Shown piece after piece: positions 17,729 through 27,103 of a stretch of DNA of 64,000 bases. The translations under genes and the position numbers were made by a program. Origin of the DNA: Gillisella vitis (lineage in GTDB: Bacteria; Pseudomonadota; Alphaproteobacteria; Rhizobiales; Rhizobiaceae). Positions within the stretch are counted from its first letter, which is position 1, and every line of letters begins with the position of its first letter. The notes under the pieces are model-generated. The model was not told the origin of the DNA, ran no database searches, and worked only from the letters and a program-made list of their open reading frames with translations. The stretch covers positions 1 to 64,000 of the forward strand of contig NZ_JACHLU010000003.1 in the NCBI RefSeq assembly GCF_014204625.1. Direction: 5' to 3'.

Positions 17729-18916
17729 ATGCGACAGCTGTTTTCGTTCTATGAGTTTTTTGCAGGTGGCGGCATGGCGCGGGCAGGTCTTGGGCAGGCG
17801 TGGCGCTGCGCCTTTGCCAATGATTTCGACGGAAAAAAAGGGCTGACCTATCAGGATAACTGGGGTGCGGGTGGTGAGTTGACGGTGGGCGACATCCGGG
17901 CTTTGAGCATTGATCACCTGCCGGGTACGGTTGATCTGGCGTGGGGGTCGTTTCCCTGTCAGGATTTATCCTTGGCTGGGGTGGGTGCAGGCCTGCGCGG
18001 TGCGCGTTCGGGCACATTCTATCCCTTTTGGGATTTGATGAAGGGCTTGAAGGCCGATGGTCGAGGCCCGAAAATGATTGCCATGGAAAATGTCTGTGGG
18101 GCGCTGACTTCGCACAAGGGTGCTGATTTCAAAGCTATCTGCGAAACGTTTTCCAATGCAGGCTATCGATATGGCGCATTGGTGGTGGATGCGGCGCTGT
18201 TTTTGCCGCAATCCCGGCCAAGGTTGTTTGTGATCGGGGTGCGTAAGGATGTATCGATTGATCCGTCGCTGTTGTCGCCAGAGCCGACCTTGCCATTCCA
18301 CACCAGAGGTTTGCGCAACGCCCATCAGCGTCTTGGCAAAAAGGCAGCGCACGACTGGCTTTGGTGGAATTTGCCCTCGCCTGCGCTGCGCACCACGGCA
18401 TTTTCCGATATTCTGGAAGAAAATCCCTCTGATGTGGCCTGGCATACGCCAGAGCAAACGGCGAAATTGCTGGCCAGCATGTCTCCGGTCAATCTGGCCA
18501 AGGTGGAAGCCGCCAAGCGCGCCGGGCGCCGCATGGTGGGGGGCGTTTACAAGCGCACCCGGCCAGAAGCAACAGGCCGCATTGTGCGTGCCGAGGTGCG
18601 CTTTGATGATGTTTCCGGGTGTTTGCGCACGCCAAACGGTGGCTCATCGCGCCAGACTCTTCTGGTGGTGGAGCATGAGCGGGTGCGCTCGCGCCTCATT
18701 TCTGCCCGCGAAACCGCCCGGTTGATGGGGCTGGATGAGGATTATCGCCTGCCGCGCCGCTATAATGAGGCCTATCATCTGACGGGTGATGGCGTGGCTG
18801 TGCCGGTTGTTCGTTTTCTCGCGCACTATCTGTTTGAGCCGGTTTTGGCCTACAGCAAGGGGCAAGGCGCGGTGCCGTCCTCTGGTTTGCAGGAGGTCGC
18901 CCGGTTTGGCGGTTGA
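17729..18916 (+). CDS. C5-cytosine DNA methyltransferase
   Basis: A 395-residue enzyme with the ordered C5 motifs: I FFAGGGMARAG (11-20), IV GSFPCQDLSLAG with nucleophile Cys77, VI MENVCG (119-124), VIII QSRPRLFVIGVR (161-172), IX RLISARETARLMG and X GDGVAVPVVRFLA. The target recognition part lies between VIII and IX (about 175-300) and contains RTPNGGSSRQT. The ATG at 17729 follows AAGGA; the frame is open from 17663. Its stop overlaps the start of a GIY-YIG nuclease, which suggests translational coupling and a restriction-modification pair. It follows tRNA-Leu, a common island site, though no integrase or att repeat is seen. The target sequence cannot be read. Confidence 0.93.
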   Translation: MRQLFSFYEFFAGGGMARAGLGQAWRCAFANDFDGKKGLTYQDNWGAGGELTVGDIRALSIDHLPGTVDLAWGSFPCQDLSLAGVGAGLRGARSGTFYPFWDLMKGLKADGRGPKMIAMENVCGALTSHKGADFKAICETFSNAGYRYGALVVDAALFLPQSRPRLFVIGVRKDVSIDPSLLSPEPTLPFHTRGLRNAHQRLGKKAAHDWLWWNLPSPALRTTAFSDILEENPSDVAWHTPEQTAKLLASMSPVNLAKVEAAKRAGRRMVGGVYKRTRPEATGRIVRAEVRFDDVSGCLRTPNGGSSRQTLLVVEHERVRSRLISARETARLMGLDEDYRLPRRYNEAYHLTGDGVAVPVVRFLAHYLFEPVLAYSKGQGAVPSSGLQEVARFGG

Positions 18917-19490
18917 TTTTCAGTTTCGCAAACGTGCCGTTGCCTCGCTGATCAATGATATTGGCGTCTATATTCTGGCCGATCTGGACAATGTGCCACT
19001 TTATGTCGGCCAATCCAAGGATGGGATTCGCGCCCGCGTGGCACGCCATCTGACCTCGGCACGCTCTGATATTATTGCCAATCGGCAGATTGACGTTTGG
19101 GAAATCGCTTATGTCTGGGCCTATCCGGTGACGGACAGGGCTGAGATCAACGCGCTGGAAGCCAGCCTGTTTCATCATTTTGACCCCAGTTCGCAATTGG
19201 TCAATGGGGCCTTGCCGCCCCGCTCTGTGCCGCTTGCGGTGCTGCCCGCGCCTGCGCAGGTGGTGCAAGTGCTGAGCGATGAGGAAATCTCGGAGCGCAA
19301 ACAGCCCGAACAACGCCTGCCGCGGCAGGCCAATCACTATGCCCAGATTGTCAGCCATTTTCTGTCGGTGAAAAACTCAACCCAGATTGCCCGCGCCATG
19401 AACGCTCATTTCGAGCGCCTCAATCGTTATCATTCGCTGTTGCTGGGCAAAGCCGAGACGCTTCCCGGCGAGGGAGAGAGTGAGCGATAG
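18906..19490 (+). CDS. GIY-YIG nuclease, candidate restriction endonuclease
   Basis: A 194-residue protein with a GIY-YIG domain in residues 18-101: GVYIL (Tyr22), PLYVGQS (Tyr33), RARVARH (Arg44 and His48), LEASLFHHF (Glu85) and SQLVNG (Asn100). Every residue expected for catalysis is present, and the R-x3-H spacing is that of Eco29kI-type type II enzymes. The C-terminal half (105-194) is unlike UvrC or homing endonucleases; it may read DNA sequence. I choose the TTG at 18906, with AGGAGG 9 bases upstream; the ATG-started longer frame would run through the methyltransferase. It overlaps the methyltransferase stop by 11 bases. Confidence 0.82.
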   Translation: MAVDFQFRKRAVASLINDIGVYILADLDNVPLYVGQSKDGIRARVARHLTSARSDIIANRQIDVWEIAYVWAYPVTDRAEINALEASLFHHFDPSSQLVNGALPPRSVPLAVLPAPAQVVQVLSDEEISERKQPEQRLPRQANHYAQIVSHFLSVKNSTQIARAMNAHFERLNRYHSLLLGKAETLPGEGESER

Positions 19491-19491
19491 A

Positions 19492-19902
19492 TTATTCACC
19501 CACATCACGCGGGTTGATTCCCGGCAGCCATGCGCCGGTATTGGGGGGCTGTGTGCCGGTGTAGGAAACGCCTGTGCCATCATCGCTGCTGCCTGTGGTG
19601 CAGCGGTAAACCGTGCGCGGCATGCCTGAGCCAAGAAAATGAAAATCGCGCGTGCCGCGACCCTGCATCAGCACAGTTTCTGTGCTGCAATTATAGCTTG
19701 GTTTCAGATTTTGCCGGTCAATCTCAGCCTGAGATTTGACGCCGGGCAAGTCTTTGTAGGAGTCGGCGGGCACAGACCAGCTTTCCATAGCCGGCAATTT
19801 ATTGCCGGAAGGCTTTTTGACTGGTTCGGCCAGCGCCGGATTTGCCAGCAGTGAGGCGGCCACGAGCAGGCTGGCAAGGATGGGGGCTGGTGTGCGCTGC
19901 AT
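19492..19902 (-). CDS. Secreted protein of unknown function
   Basis: A 136-residue protein with a clear signal peptide (residues 1-25, ending NPALA). The mature part has two cysteines (YNCSTETVLMQG and YRCTTGSSDDG) that could form one disulfide, and a Gly/Thr/Pro-rich tail. I do not recognise a family. It converges on the nuclease gene with a single base between them and lies downstream of the Flp pilus operon, 104 bases after tadC, so it could be transcribed with it. Confidence 0.7.
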   Translation of the reverse strand: MQRTPAPILASLLVAASLLANPALAEPVKKPSGNKLPAMESWSVPADSYKDLPGVKSQAEIDRQNLKPSYNCSTETVLMQGRGTRDFHFLGSGMPRTVYRCTTGSSDDGTGVSYTGTQPPNTGAWLPGINPRDVGE

Positions 19903-20006
19903 GACGGTCTCCTCCCCGAGGCATTCGGGCTGATTGCCCCTATATAAGCTCGCCTTGCGGCAGACAAAAGGGTGCGGCGATCACAGTTTTGCAAAGAGCA
20001 CCCTGA

Positions 20007-20987
20007 TCAGAAGCGATCAGAAACGCGGATTCCGGCAGGGCCCAGAATGACTGCGATCAGCACCGGCAGGAAAAACAGGATCATCGGCACGGTCAGCTTC
20101 GGTGGCAGGGCCGCGGCTTTTTTCTCGGCGGCATTCATTCGCTCATCGCGGCTTTCCTGCGCCAGAACGCGCAGCGCCTGACCGATCGGTGTGCCATAGC
20201 GTTCTGCCTGAATCAGCGCCTGACAGACTGATTTGACGCTCTCCAGCCCTGTCCGGTTGCCAAGATTTTCATAGGCAATGCGCCGATCTTGCAGAAAGGA
20301 CAGTTCTGCGGTGGTCAGCACGATTTCTTCTGCCAGATCGGGCGATTGTGTGGCCATTTCATCAGCCACGCGGCGCATGGCGGCTTCAATGGACATGCCG
20401 GACTCGACACAGATCAGCATCAAATCCAGCGCATCGGGCCATGCGCGGCGAATGGAGAGCTGGCGTTTGGAGATGCGGTTGGAAATATAGATGTTGGGCA
20501 GGTAAAATCCGACATAGCCTGCAACAATTGCAGCCAGAAACCGTACGGCAAAGGGTTTTCCCTGCATGTTGTGCAGCGCAAAAATCCAGATGCTGGCCAG
20601 CGTCAAAAACAGGAATGGTAGAAGAAATCGGGCGGTGAGAAAGATGTTCAGCGCGCCCGGTGAGCGCAGACCGGCTGTTTTCAGTCTGGCAACGGTATTG
20701 TCATCGACCAGTGCCTTGTGCAGATTGAACCGTTCGACGATTTTGCTGGCTGAGCTGTTGTCTTTGTTGCGCAGGCTGCCGCGTCCGGTCTCTGAGTTCA
20801 TGCGGGCCCGCTCGCGGGCGCGGATCTGGTCGCGCTCGGTTGAGACGGCTTTCATGCGCTTGTTGAGATTATTGTGCTCAAACAGTGGTATGATGATGCT
20901 GTAGACGGTGGCAAAAACCGCGATCCCCACCAGAACCGCCATGACCAGGGCCGGATTGGTAAGACGCAGGACAAGATCGTCAGACAT
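20007..20987 (-). CDS. tadC: Tad pilus inner-membrane protein TadC
   Basis: A 326-residue member of the T2SSF / GspF family, last gene of the Flp pilus operon (ctpI position in Agrobacterium). It has an N-terminal membrane helix (10-35), a central pair near 130-175, the cytoplasmic T2SSF domain (RRAWPDALDLMLICVESGMS to IGQALRVLAQESRDERM) and a C-terminal hydrophobic segment. With TadB it forms the membrane platform on which the ATPase CpaF drives pilin assembly. Its start lies 9 bases from the tadB stop. Confidence 0.92.
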   Translation of the reverse strand: MSDDLVLRLTNPALVMAVLVGIAVFATVYSIIIPLFEHNNLNKRMKAVSTERDQIRARERARMNSETGRGSLRNKDNSSASKIVERFNLHKALVDDNTVARLKTAGLRSPGALNIFLTARFLLPFLFLTLASIWIFALHNMQGKPFAVRFLAAIVAGYVGFYLPNIYISNRISKRQLSIRRAWPDALDLMLICVESGMSIEAAMRRVADEMATQSPDLAEEIVLTTAELSFLQDRRIAYENLGNRTGLESVKSVCQALIQAERYGTPIGQALRVLAQESRDERMNAAEKKAAALPPKLTVPMILFFLPVLIAVILGPAGIRVSDRF

Positions 20988-20996
20988 GGCTCCCCC

Positions 20997-22001
20997 TCAG
21001 ATGTCAAAGTTGATCATTTGGCGCATGACAAAAATTCCAATCGACATCCAGATGGCCGACAGACCCAAAATCAGATGGCCGCGCGGATCGGTAAACAGCA
21101 GCATGATGTAATCCGGCGATGTCAGATAAACCATCAGGGTGACGATAAACGGCAAGGCCCCGATGATGACAGCGGAGGCCTTGGCTTCCATTGACAGCGC
21201 GCTGACTTTTGCTCGCATCTTGCGCCGTTCGCGCAGCACCTTGGACAGATTGGCCAATGCTTCGGAAAGATTGCCCCCGGCCTGCGACTGAATGGTGATG
21301 ACAATCGAAAAGAAGTTCACCTCCTGAAGCGGCATGGCGGTGAACATGCGGGCGCAGGCTTCTGGCACCGAAATCCCAAGCTGCTGGGAATCCACCACCC
21401 GGCGAAACTCGGTTTTCACCGGCTCCTGTGCATCGGTTGCAATCATTCTCAGGGCGTCATTCAGCGGCAGGCCGGATTTGATGGCGCGCACCATCACATC
21501 CAGCGCATTGGGAAATTCGATCAGAAATTTGCCTTGTCGCCGCCGGATCAGAAAATTGACAATCCAGCGGGGCAGGCCAGCGCCGGCCGCAAAACCAATG
21601 CCGAGAGCGAGCACCAGCGTCATGCCCAGAATCAGGCCGATACAGAAAAAAACAAGGCCAAGGGTGATGCTGGCAATGACGAAATGCGTGAGGCTAAAGG
21701 CATAGCCGGTTTGCGGCAATCGCTGCTTCAGGGTTTGGCCCGAAATTTTCTTGCTGGTCTCGGCCTGTTTGCGCTCGATCTCTTTCAGTGTGTCCTGCAC
21801 GGATTTTCGCCGCTTGGACAATTCCTGCACCCGATCACGGGTACTGCGCGCCTTGATGGTGTCGGCTTCGGCATTTTTCACTCGTGCCAGACGGCTCGCT
21901 ACTTTCTTATTGTCCTCAACCCGCGAAAACAGCAGAGCATAGGCCAGCGACCCCGCAGCTATGGCGGTCAGAACAACAATCGCAAGCACAGTGAGGTTCA
22001 T
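20997..22001 (-). CDS. tadB: Tad pilus inner-membrane protein TadB
   Basis: A 334-residue T2SSF protein, paired with TadC. It has an N-terminal helix (5-25), a basic coiled stretch (30-90, LSKRRKSVQDTLKEIERK), two central helices, the T2SSF domain (FPNALDVMVRAIKSGLPLND) and a C-terminal helix. It is the larger platform subunit of the Flp pilus machine (ctpH position). It starts 11 bases after the cpaF stop on the same strand. Confidence 0.92.
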   Translation of the reverse strand: MNLTVLAIVVLTAIAAGSLAYALLFSRVEDNKKVASRLARVKNAEADTIKARSTRDRVQELSKRRKSVQDTLKEIERKQAETSKKISGQTLKQRLPQTGYAFSLTHFVIASITLGLVFFCIGLILGMTLVLALGIGFAAGAGLPRWIVNFLIRRRQGKFLIEFPNALDVMVRAIKSGLPLNDALRMIATDAQEPVKTEFRRVVDSQQLGISVPEACARMFTAMPLQEVNFFSIVITIQSQAGGNLSEALANLSKVLRERRKMRAKVSALSMEAKASAVIIGALPFIVTLMVYLTSPDYIMLLFTDPRGHLILGLSAIWMSIGIFVMRQMINFDI

Positions 22002-22012
22002 CTGCCTGATCC

Positions 22013-23476
22013 TTACAGAACACCGGATTTCTGTTCCATGATGTCCAGCGCTGCCGCCAGCCGTCGATCTTCATTATAGTAGCGGGCGCGTTCCCAGAAA
22101 TGTGGCTTGCCGATGCCGGTTGAGACATGGCGGCCAATGATTTTTCCGGCCAGATCTTCGCCCTCCATCTCATAGCGCACCAGGTCCTGCGTGATGATCA
22201 CATCGCCTTCCATGCCCACCACCTCGGTAATCTGGGTAATGCGGCGCGAGCCATCGCGCAGACGGGCTGCCTGAATGATAATGTCAATCGAGCCGGAGAT
22301 GATTTCGCGCACGGTTTTGGCAGGCAGCGAATAGCCGCCCATGGCAATCATGGATTCCATACGGCTCAGGCATTCGCGCGGGGTGTTGGCGTGGATGGTG
22401 CCCATGGAGCCATCGTGGCCGGTGTTCATCGCCTGCAACAGGTCAAACACCTCTGGCCCGCGCACTTCGCCAACGATAATGCGCTCTGGCCGCATACGCA
22501 GGCAGTTTTTCACCAGATCGCGCATGGTGATTTCGCCTTCACCTTCAATATTGGGCGGGCGGGTTTCCAGCCGCACCACATGCGGCTGTTGCAGTTGCAA
22601 TTCGGCCGTGTCTTCGCAGGTGATAATCCGCTCATCGGCATCAATATAGCGCGTCAGACAGTTCAAAAGCGTGGTTTTGCCCGAACCTGTCCCGCCAGAA
22701 ATCACCACGTTGCAGCGAACCCGGCCAATAATCTGCAAGATCTGCGCGCCTTCCGGGGTAATGGCACCAAACTTCACCAGCTGATCGAGATTGAGCTTGT
22801 CCTTTTTGAACTTGCGAATGGTCAGGGCGGGGCCATCAATCGACAGCGGGGGCGCGATAACATTGACACGCGAGCCATCGGGCAGGCGCGCATCGCAGAT
22901 CGGGCTGGATTCATCCACGCGCCGCCCCACCTGGCTGACAATGCGCTGGCAGATCGACAAAAGCTGCGAATTATCCCGAAAGCGAATATCGGATTCGATG
23001 GTCTTGCCGCCAACTTCGATAAAGGTCTGGCCCGCGCCATTGACCATGATGTCGGAAATATCATCCCGCGCCAGCAAAGGCTCGAGCGGACCATAGCCCA
23101 GCACGTCATTGCAGATGTCCTCCAGCAGTTCTTCCTGCTCGGAAATCGACATGGCGAAATTTTTGATGCTGATAATGTCGTTGACAATGTCGCGGATTTC
23201 TTCGCGCGCGCTTTCAACATCCAGCTTGGCCAGTTGCGACAGATCAATGGTATCAATCAGGGCGGCAAACACCTGACTCTTGGTATCGTAATAATCATCG
23301 GTGCGGGCGTGCCGACGGCGCGGCGGGGCGGCGGGCTGCGGTGCTGTCTGTTGTTGTGGCACAACAGATGACGGCTCTATCAGGTTCGACGGGCCGGGCG
23401 ATGGCAGCGTGGAGGCGTGCGGCGTTTGTGCGCCACCACCCTTTCCAGACCCTTCATTTCCACGTTTACCGAACAT
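22013..23476 (-). CDS. cpaF: Tad pilus ATPase CpaF/TadA
   Basis: A 487-residue secretion ATPase. A disordered N-terminus (1-60, with an RRRHAR stretch) precedes the domain that touches the platform. The motor shows Walker [13 protein letters not shown], the Asp box [11 protein letters not shown], Walker [20 protein letters not shown] and the His box GSMGTIHAN. It powers both extension and possibly retraction of Flp pili, which mediate surface attachment in Agrobacterium and Caulobacter. The ATG at 23476 follows the cpaE gene by 67 bases. Confidence 0.95.
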   Translation of the reverse strand: MFGKRGNEGSGKGGGAQTPHASTLPSPGPSNLIEPSSVVPQQQTAPQPAAPPRRRHARTDDYYDTKSQVFAALIDTIDLSQLAKLDVESAREEIRDIVNDIISIKNFAMSISEQEELLEDICNDVLGYGPLEPLLARDDISDIMVNGAGQTFIEVGGKTIESDIRFRDNSQLLSICQRIVSQVGRRVDESSPICDARLPDGSRVNVIAPPLSIDGPALTIRKFKKDKLNLDQLVKFGAITPEGAQILQIIGRVRCNVVISGGTGSGKTTLLNCLTRYIDADERIITCEDTAELQLQQPHVVRLETRPPNIEGEGEITMRDLVKNCLRMRPERIIVGEVRGPEVFDLLQAMNTGHDGSMGTIHANTPRECLSRMESMIAMGGYSLPAKTVREIISGSIDIIIQAARLRDGSRRITQITEVVGMEGDVIITQDLVRYEMEGEDLAGKIIGRHVSTGIGKPHFWERARYYNEDRRLAAALDIMEQKSGVL

Positions 23477-23543
23477 AGTGTTGTTTCCAGTGTGATAAAA
23501 CCAGTGCGGCGGGCCTGCGCGTCAGGCCCGCCCGTGTTTCTGA

Positions 23544-24848
23544 CTATTGACGGCCAAGACGATCCATGATCGGGGCGAGCATCTGGGCAAGGCCCGATTT
23601 TCTGGGTTTTTTGATGCTGGTGCGTCCGGTGATGAGATGGGCAATGTGCGAGAATGTTTCGGTTGTCGGGCATTTGGCGTCAACCTCGGCAATCATTCGC
23701 CCGCTGTTGGCGGCATTGCCAAACAATTGCACATCAAATGGAATGATGGCAGCGGGCTTGATGTCCAGCGGCTCAAAGAAATCGGCAGGTGAAATTTCAG
23801 GCCGCTTGGGCATTCCGGCCTGATTGAGAACAAGATACGGAGGCTTGTCGTTGGGCCGTATCTTTTTCAGGGCATCCAGCAGGTTTTTGGTGTTGCGCAG
23901 ATTGGCAAGATCAGGTGCGCAGGTCAGCACAATCTCATCCACTTCGGCCAGAAGCGCTCTTGTCCACTCATTCCAGGTATGCGGCACATCCAGAATGGCA
24001 ATGGGCGCGCTGCGCTGAAGTGTTTCCAGCACCGGCAAAAATGCACCGCGCTCGAAATCATAGCCGCGATCCAGCAGCGAGGGTGCCGCCAGCAGCGACA
24101 GGTTTTTGGCGCAATCGGTCAGCAATCGGTCAAGAAAGGTCTCGTCCAGTCGCTCTGGCGCAAACACGGCCTCGGCAATGCCCTGGGCGGGGTCTTGGTC
24201 AAAGTCGATATTGGCCGTGCCATAGGGCAGATCAAGATCGGCCAGAATGGTTTCTGACGAAAACAGCGATGCAACCATAAAGGCGACATTATGGGCAATG
24301 GTGGAAGAGCCAACGCCACCCTTGGCCCCAATGAAGGCAATGCTGCGGCCCAGCGGCTCGGCATCCGGGTCAATGAAAATGGTCGACAGGGCACCGATCA
24401 CATCGGCCATGCTCACTGGCGCAACAACATAATCCGAGACGCCATTGCGCATCAATTCACGATAGAGCGCGATGTCATTGAAATGGCCAACGATAATAAC
24501 GCGGGTGGACGGATCGCAAACCTCAGCCAGCGGGGCCAGTTCCTGCAAGATCGTGTCTGGCCGTGCATCGGTTTCCAGAATGATCAGATTGGGGGTTGGC
24601 GCGCCCGAAAACATGTTGACGGCGGCCGAAATGCCACCATTTGTCACCCTCATGCTCACTTTGGCCATGCGGCGGTCGCGGGCGCATTCTTCCATCACCG
24701 CCAGAACCTGTTCCGAGAGGCAAAAGGCATGGACAGAAATGCGCGGCAGGGGACGCATACTGTCCAGATCACCCGTTTTCAAAGGCTCGGCACTGGTTGC
24801 GGCGTCCTCTTGTGTCACGGAGTGAATGTCATATTTGATGGTGCTCAT
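23544..24848 (-). CDS. cpaE: Tad pilus localisation ATPase-like protein CpaE/TadZ
   Basis: A 434-residue protein with an N-terminal receiver-like domain (40-150, lacking a clear phospho-acceptor set) and a ParA/MinD-like domain from about 160. The deviant Walker A reads GAKGGVGSSTIAHN: the second lysine of KGGxGK is replaced by Ser, as is usual in the CpaE group, so strong ATP hydrolysis is not expected. CpaE places the pilus machine at the pole. The ATG at 24848 is my choice, at MSTIKYDIH; upstream codons are read out of a tandem repeat (24881-24926). Confidence 0.9.
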   Translation of the reverse strand: MSTIKYDIHSVTQEDAATSAEPLKTGDLDSMRPLPRISVHAFCLSEQVLAVMEECARDRRMAKVSMRVTNGGISAAVNMFSGAPTPNLIILETDARPDTILQELAPLAEVCDPSTRVIIVGHFNDIALYRELMRNGVSDYVVAPVSMADVIGALSTIFIDPDAEPLGRSIAFIGAKGGVGSSTIAHNVAFMVASLFSSETILADLDLPYGTANIDFDQDPAQGIAEAVFAPERLDETFLDRLLTDCAKNLSLLAAPSLLDRGYDFERGAFLPVLETLQRSAPIAILDVPHTWNEWTRALLAEVDEIVLTCAPDLANLRNTKNLLDALKKIRPNDKPPYLVLNQAGMPKRPEISPADFFEPLDIKPAAIIPFDVQLFGNAANSGRMIAEVDAKCPTTETFSHIAHLITGRTSIKKPRKSGLAQMLAPIMDRLGRQ

Positions 24849-24880
24849 GGTTTTGCCCGGTTTCGCCTGCTCATCTGTCC

Positions 24881-24926
24881 CGCCTGCCCAAATCCCCGCC
24901 TGCCCAAATCCCCGCCTGCCCAAATC
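24881..24926. repeat. Three tandem 16-bp repeats between cpaD and cpaE
   Basis: The unit CGCCTGCCCAAATCCC occurs at 24881-24896, 24897-24912 and, with the last two bases changed, 24913-24928. It fills the gap between the cpaD stop codon and the cpaE start. The unit is not a multiple of three, so any change in copy number would alter spacing and reading frame upstream of cpaE. Confidence 0.88.
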
Positions 24927-25593
24927 AAGGATCGCTCGAGCCGGTGCGATAATCGGAAATCACCTGCATTCGCCGGTCTGCATCAATCGGTGTCATGGCG
25001 CGTGGTGCGATCAGGTCGGTCGGGCTGGCCAGCTGCGCGGCCAGATTGGCCTGAGTGGCACAGCCGAAATTCTCCCAGCTTTTGTTTTGCGATGTGTCAT
25101 TGGCCAGGTCTTCCGGCCATTGGCCACATGGCCCGGCCACCGCCGTGGTGGCAACATAGCTGAGACGGATCGGGGCTGCATCGCCACTGGCCTGGGCCTG
25201 ATAGGGCCGTTCGATCATTTTTGTCGATGGTACGCCCTTGGCAATCAACAGGCTGCGCACCTGCCGGGCAAGGGTTGCTGCCGCCGCTGCATTGGGTGAA
25301 CCATGCGGAACCATGATCTGCACGGAGCCGGTGGAGGCATTGCGATAGTCCTGCGCAAAACCGGAGACGGTATCAGCCATGCCCACGGTCATGCGGCTGG
25401 TGCCTTGCGCCACTGGCAGATCAAGCGAGTGCTCCACATCGGTCACCACAATCGGGTGGCGGGTGCGATAATCATCCGGGATGGAGCCGGTTGACATGGT
25501 ATCTTTGCCCATGCCGCCGCAAGCAGAGAGGGACAGGAGCGCCACCAGACCAAGTGCCAGTTTTGCGGAGAAGTGTGCATGTCGCAGGGTCAT
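24925..25593 (-). CDS. cpaD: Tad pilus lipoprotein CpaD
   Basis: A 222-residue outer-membrane-associated lipoprotein. The N-terminus is a lipoprotein signal with lipobox LSAC at Cys25. The CpaD core follows, with RHPIVVTDVEHSLDLP and the C-terminal FGCATQANLAAQLASPTDL motif that marks the family. It probably pilots or stabilises the secretin CpaC. I place the start at 25593, 7 bases beyond the cpaC stop, because the signal sequence begins there; the longer frame to 25755 lies inside cpaC. Confidence 0.92.
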   Translation of the reverse strand: MTLRHAHFSAKLALGLVALLSLSACGGMGKDTMSTGSIPDDYRTRHPIVVTDVEHSLDLPVAQGTSRMTVGMADTVSGFAQDYRNASTGSVQIMVPHGSPNAAAAATLARQVRSLLIAKGVPSTKMIERPYQAQASGDAAPIRLSYVATTAVAGPCGQWPEDLANDTSQNKSWENFGCATQANLAAQLASPTDLIAPRAMTPIDADRRMQVISDYRTGSSDP

Positions 25594-25600
25594 CGCCGCC

Positions 25601-27103
25601 TCACTTATAAATAAAGCCGACCGTGCCGTGATAGGCCCCGGTGGTGTTTGCGTCCTTGCGGCCATAGACCTTGTTGACGCGGTTGAGAAAATACATGGCC
25701 CCATCACCCGCCGGATTGAAATTATCGTCGGGGCGCTGCAATTGATTGCGGGCAACCGGGCGTGTCAGATAGGGCGTGGCAATAATCACCAGCTCGGTTT
25801 CCTTGCGCTCATATTGTTTGCTGCGAAACAAAGCGCCCAGCAGTGGCACGCTGCGCGCCCCCGGCACACCATTGCTATCCTGATTGATATTATCGCTGAT
25901 CAGCCCGGCCAGCGCGATTGAGCCGCCCGATGGCAGCTCCACCGACGTGGTGGCCTGTCGCTTGCGAAAATCGGTCGTGCTGCCGGTGGTCATTGGTTCT
26001 GACACTTCGGTATCGATCTTGAGGCTGATACGCCCTGCCGACAGAACCACAGGGGTGAAATTCAGCTTGATACCGTAATCATAGGTCTCGGTGGTGGAAG
26101 AGCCATTGGCCTGATTGATGGTGCGGATCAATTCCCCGCCAGAGCTGAAGGTGGCGGCTTGGCCGGATGTGGCCGTCAACGTCGGCTCGGCCAAGGTCTT
26201 GATCACCTTGGCTTCTTCCATGGCATTGATCACGGTTGCCAGTGAATATTTGCCCAGTGCTGTGGAAATCGCCGCAGAGATGGCGGTTGAATCAGCAGGA
26301 TTGGCGGCTGTCACCACCGTATTGCCCGAAATGGTATTTTGCAGCGTGGTATTGAAACCCAGTTGCTTGAGAATCTCGCGGCGCACTTCCGCCACGGTGA
26401 TTTTCAACGTCACCTGATCATCGCCCTCAATCGTCAGCATATTGACGATCTGTGATTGCTGGCGATTTTCCTGATAGATGGCAACCGCGCCATCGCCACT
26501 GCTCTCGCTGGTCGCTGTCTGGCTGCGGGTGGTGGCCTCGCCGCCTTTGACAAAGGCCTGAGCAAGGGCAACAGCCCGTGACGAATCCTGCGGGGTGCGC
26601 ACTGTGCCGGTCAGCACCACGTTATCCGAGATGATCTCAACCTTGATGTTGGAATCCGGAATAAAGCGCGCCAGATTGGTTTCCAGCCCGTCAATATCAC
26701 GCTCGATTTGCAGATCGAGGCTGACAATCTCGCGGCCGTCAGCGCCAAAGATGAAGATATTGGTTTGGCCAACCGTTTTGCCAAACAGATAAATGCGCCG
26801 CGAGGTGCGGGTGACGGCATCGGCCAGAGCGGGGTCAGCCACCAGAATGTCATGGGCATCCTGCGGCAGATCCACCACAATCGCCTTGTTGAGGCCAAGC
26901 TTCAAGGTGCGATGGGCACCGGGACCGGATTGGGTAATGCGCACAAGCGATTGCTGCTCGGCATGGGCGCTGGCTCCGTCCTGCCAGAGGCTGGAGCGCT
27001 CTGCGGGAAGGCCGCTCAAGGTGAGTGACAGCGTGAGGCTGGCCAACGCCAGCGGGCGGCTCAGACGGGGCTTGGCAGCCATGGTGGAGCGTGTCCTGTT
27101 CAT
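25601..27103 (-). CDS. cpaC: Tad pilus secretin CpaC/RcpA
   Basis: A 500-residue outer-membrane channel protein. It carries a signal peptide (about 1-35), an N-terminal pilus domain (LGLNKAIVVDLPQDAHDILVADP), a BON-like segment (IKVEIISDNVVLTGTVRTPQ), and the secretin beta barrel domain (about 290-460) with the signature VPLLGALFRSKQYERKETELVIIATPYL. The multimer gives the pore through which the Flp fibre exits. The ATG overlaps the cpaB stop as ATGA, so translation is coupled. Confidence 0.95.
   Translation of the reverse strand: MNRTRSTMAAKPRLSRPLALASLTLSLTLSGLPAERSSLWQDGASAHAEQQSLVRITQSGPGAHRTLKLGLNKAIVVDLPQDAHDILVADPALADAVTRTSRRIYLFGKTVGQTNIFIFGADGREIVSLDLQIERDIDGLETNLARFIPDSNIKVEIISDNVVLTGTVRTPQDSSRAVALAQAFVKGGEATTRSQTATSESSGDGAVAIYQENRQQSQIVNMLTIEGDDQVTLKITVAEVRREILKQLGFNTTLQNTISGNTVVTAANPADSTAISAAISTALGKYSLATVINAMEEAKVIKTLAEPTLTATSGQAATFSSGGELIRTINQANGSSTTETYDYGIKLNFTPVVLSAGRISLKIDTEVSEPMTTGSTTDFRKRQATTSVELPSGGSIALAGLISDNINQDSNGVPGARSVPLLGALFRSKQYERKETELVIIATPYLTRPVARNQLQRPDDNFNPAGDGAMYFLNRVNKVYGRKDANTTGAYHGTVGFIYK

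Noticed and set aside
17383..19490. Integrated island with att sites at tRNA-Leu
   Set aside because: No integrase gene and no second copy of the tRNA 3' end could be found in the window.
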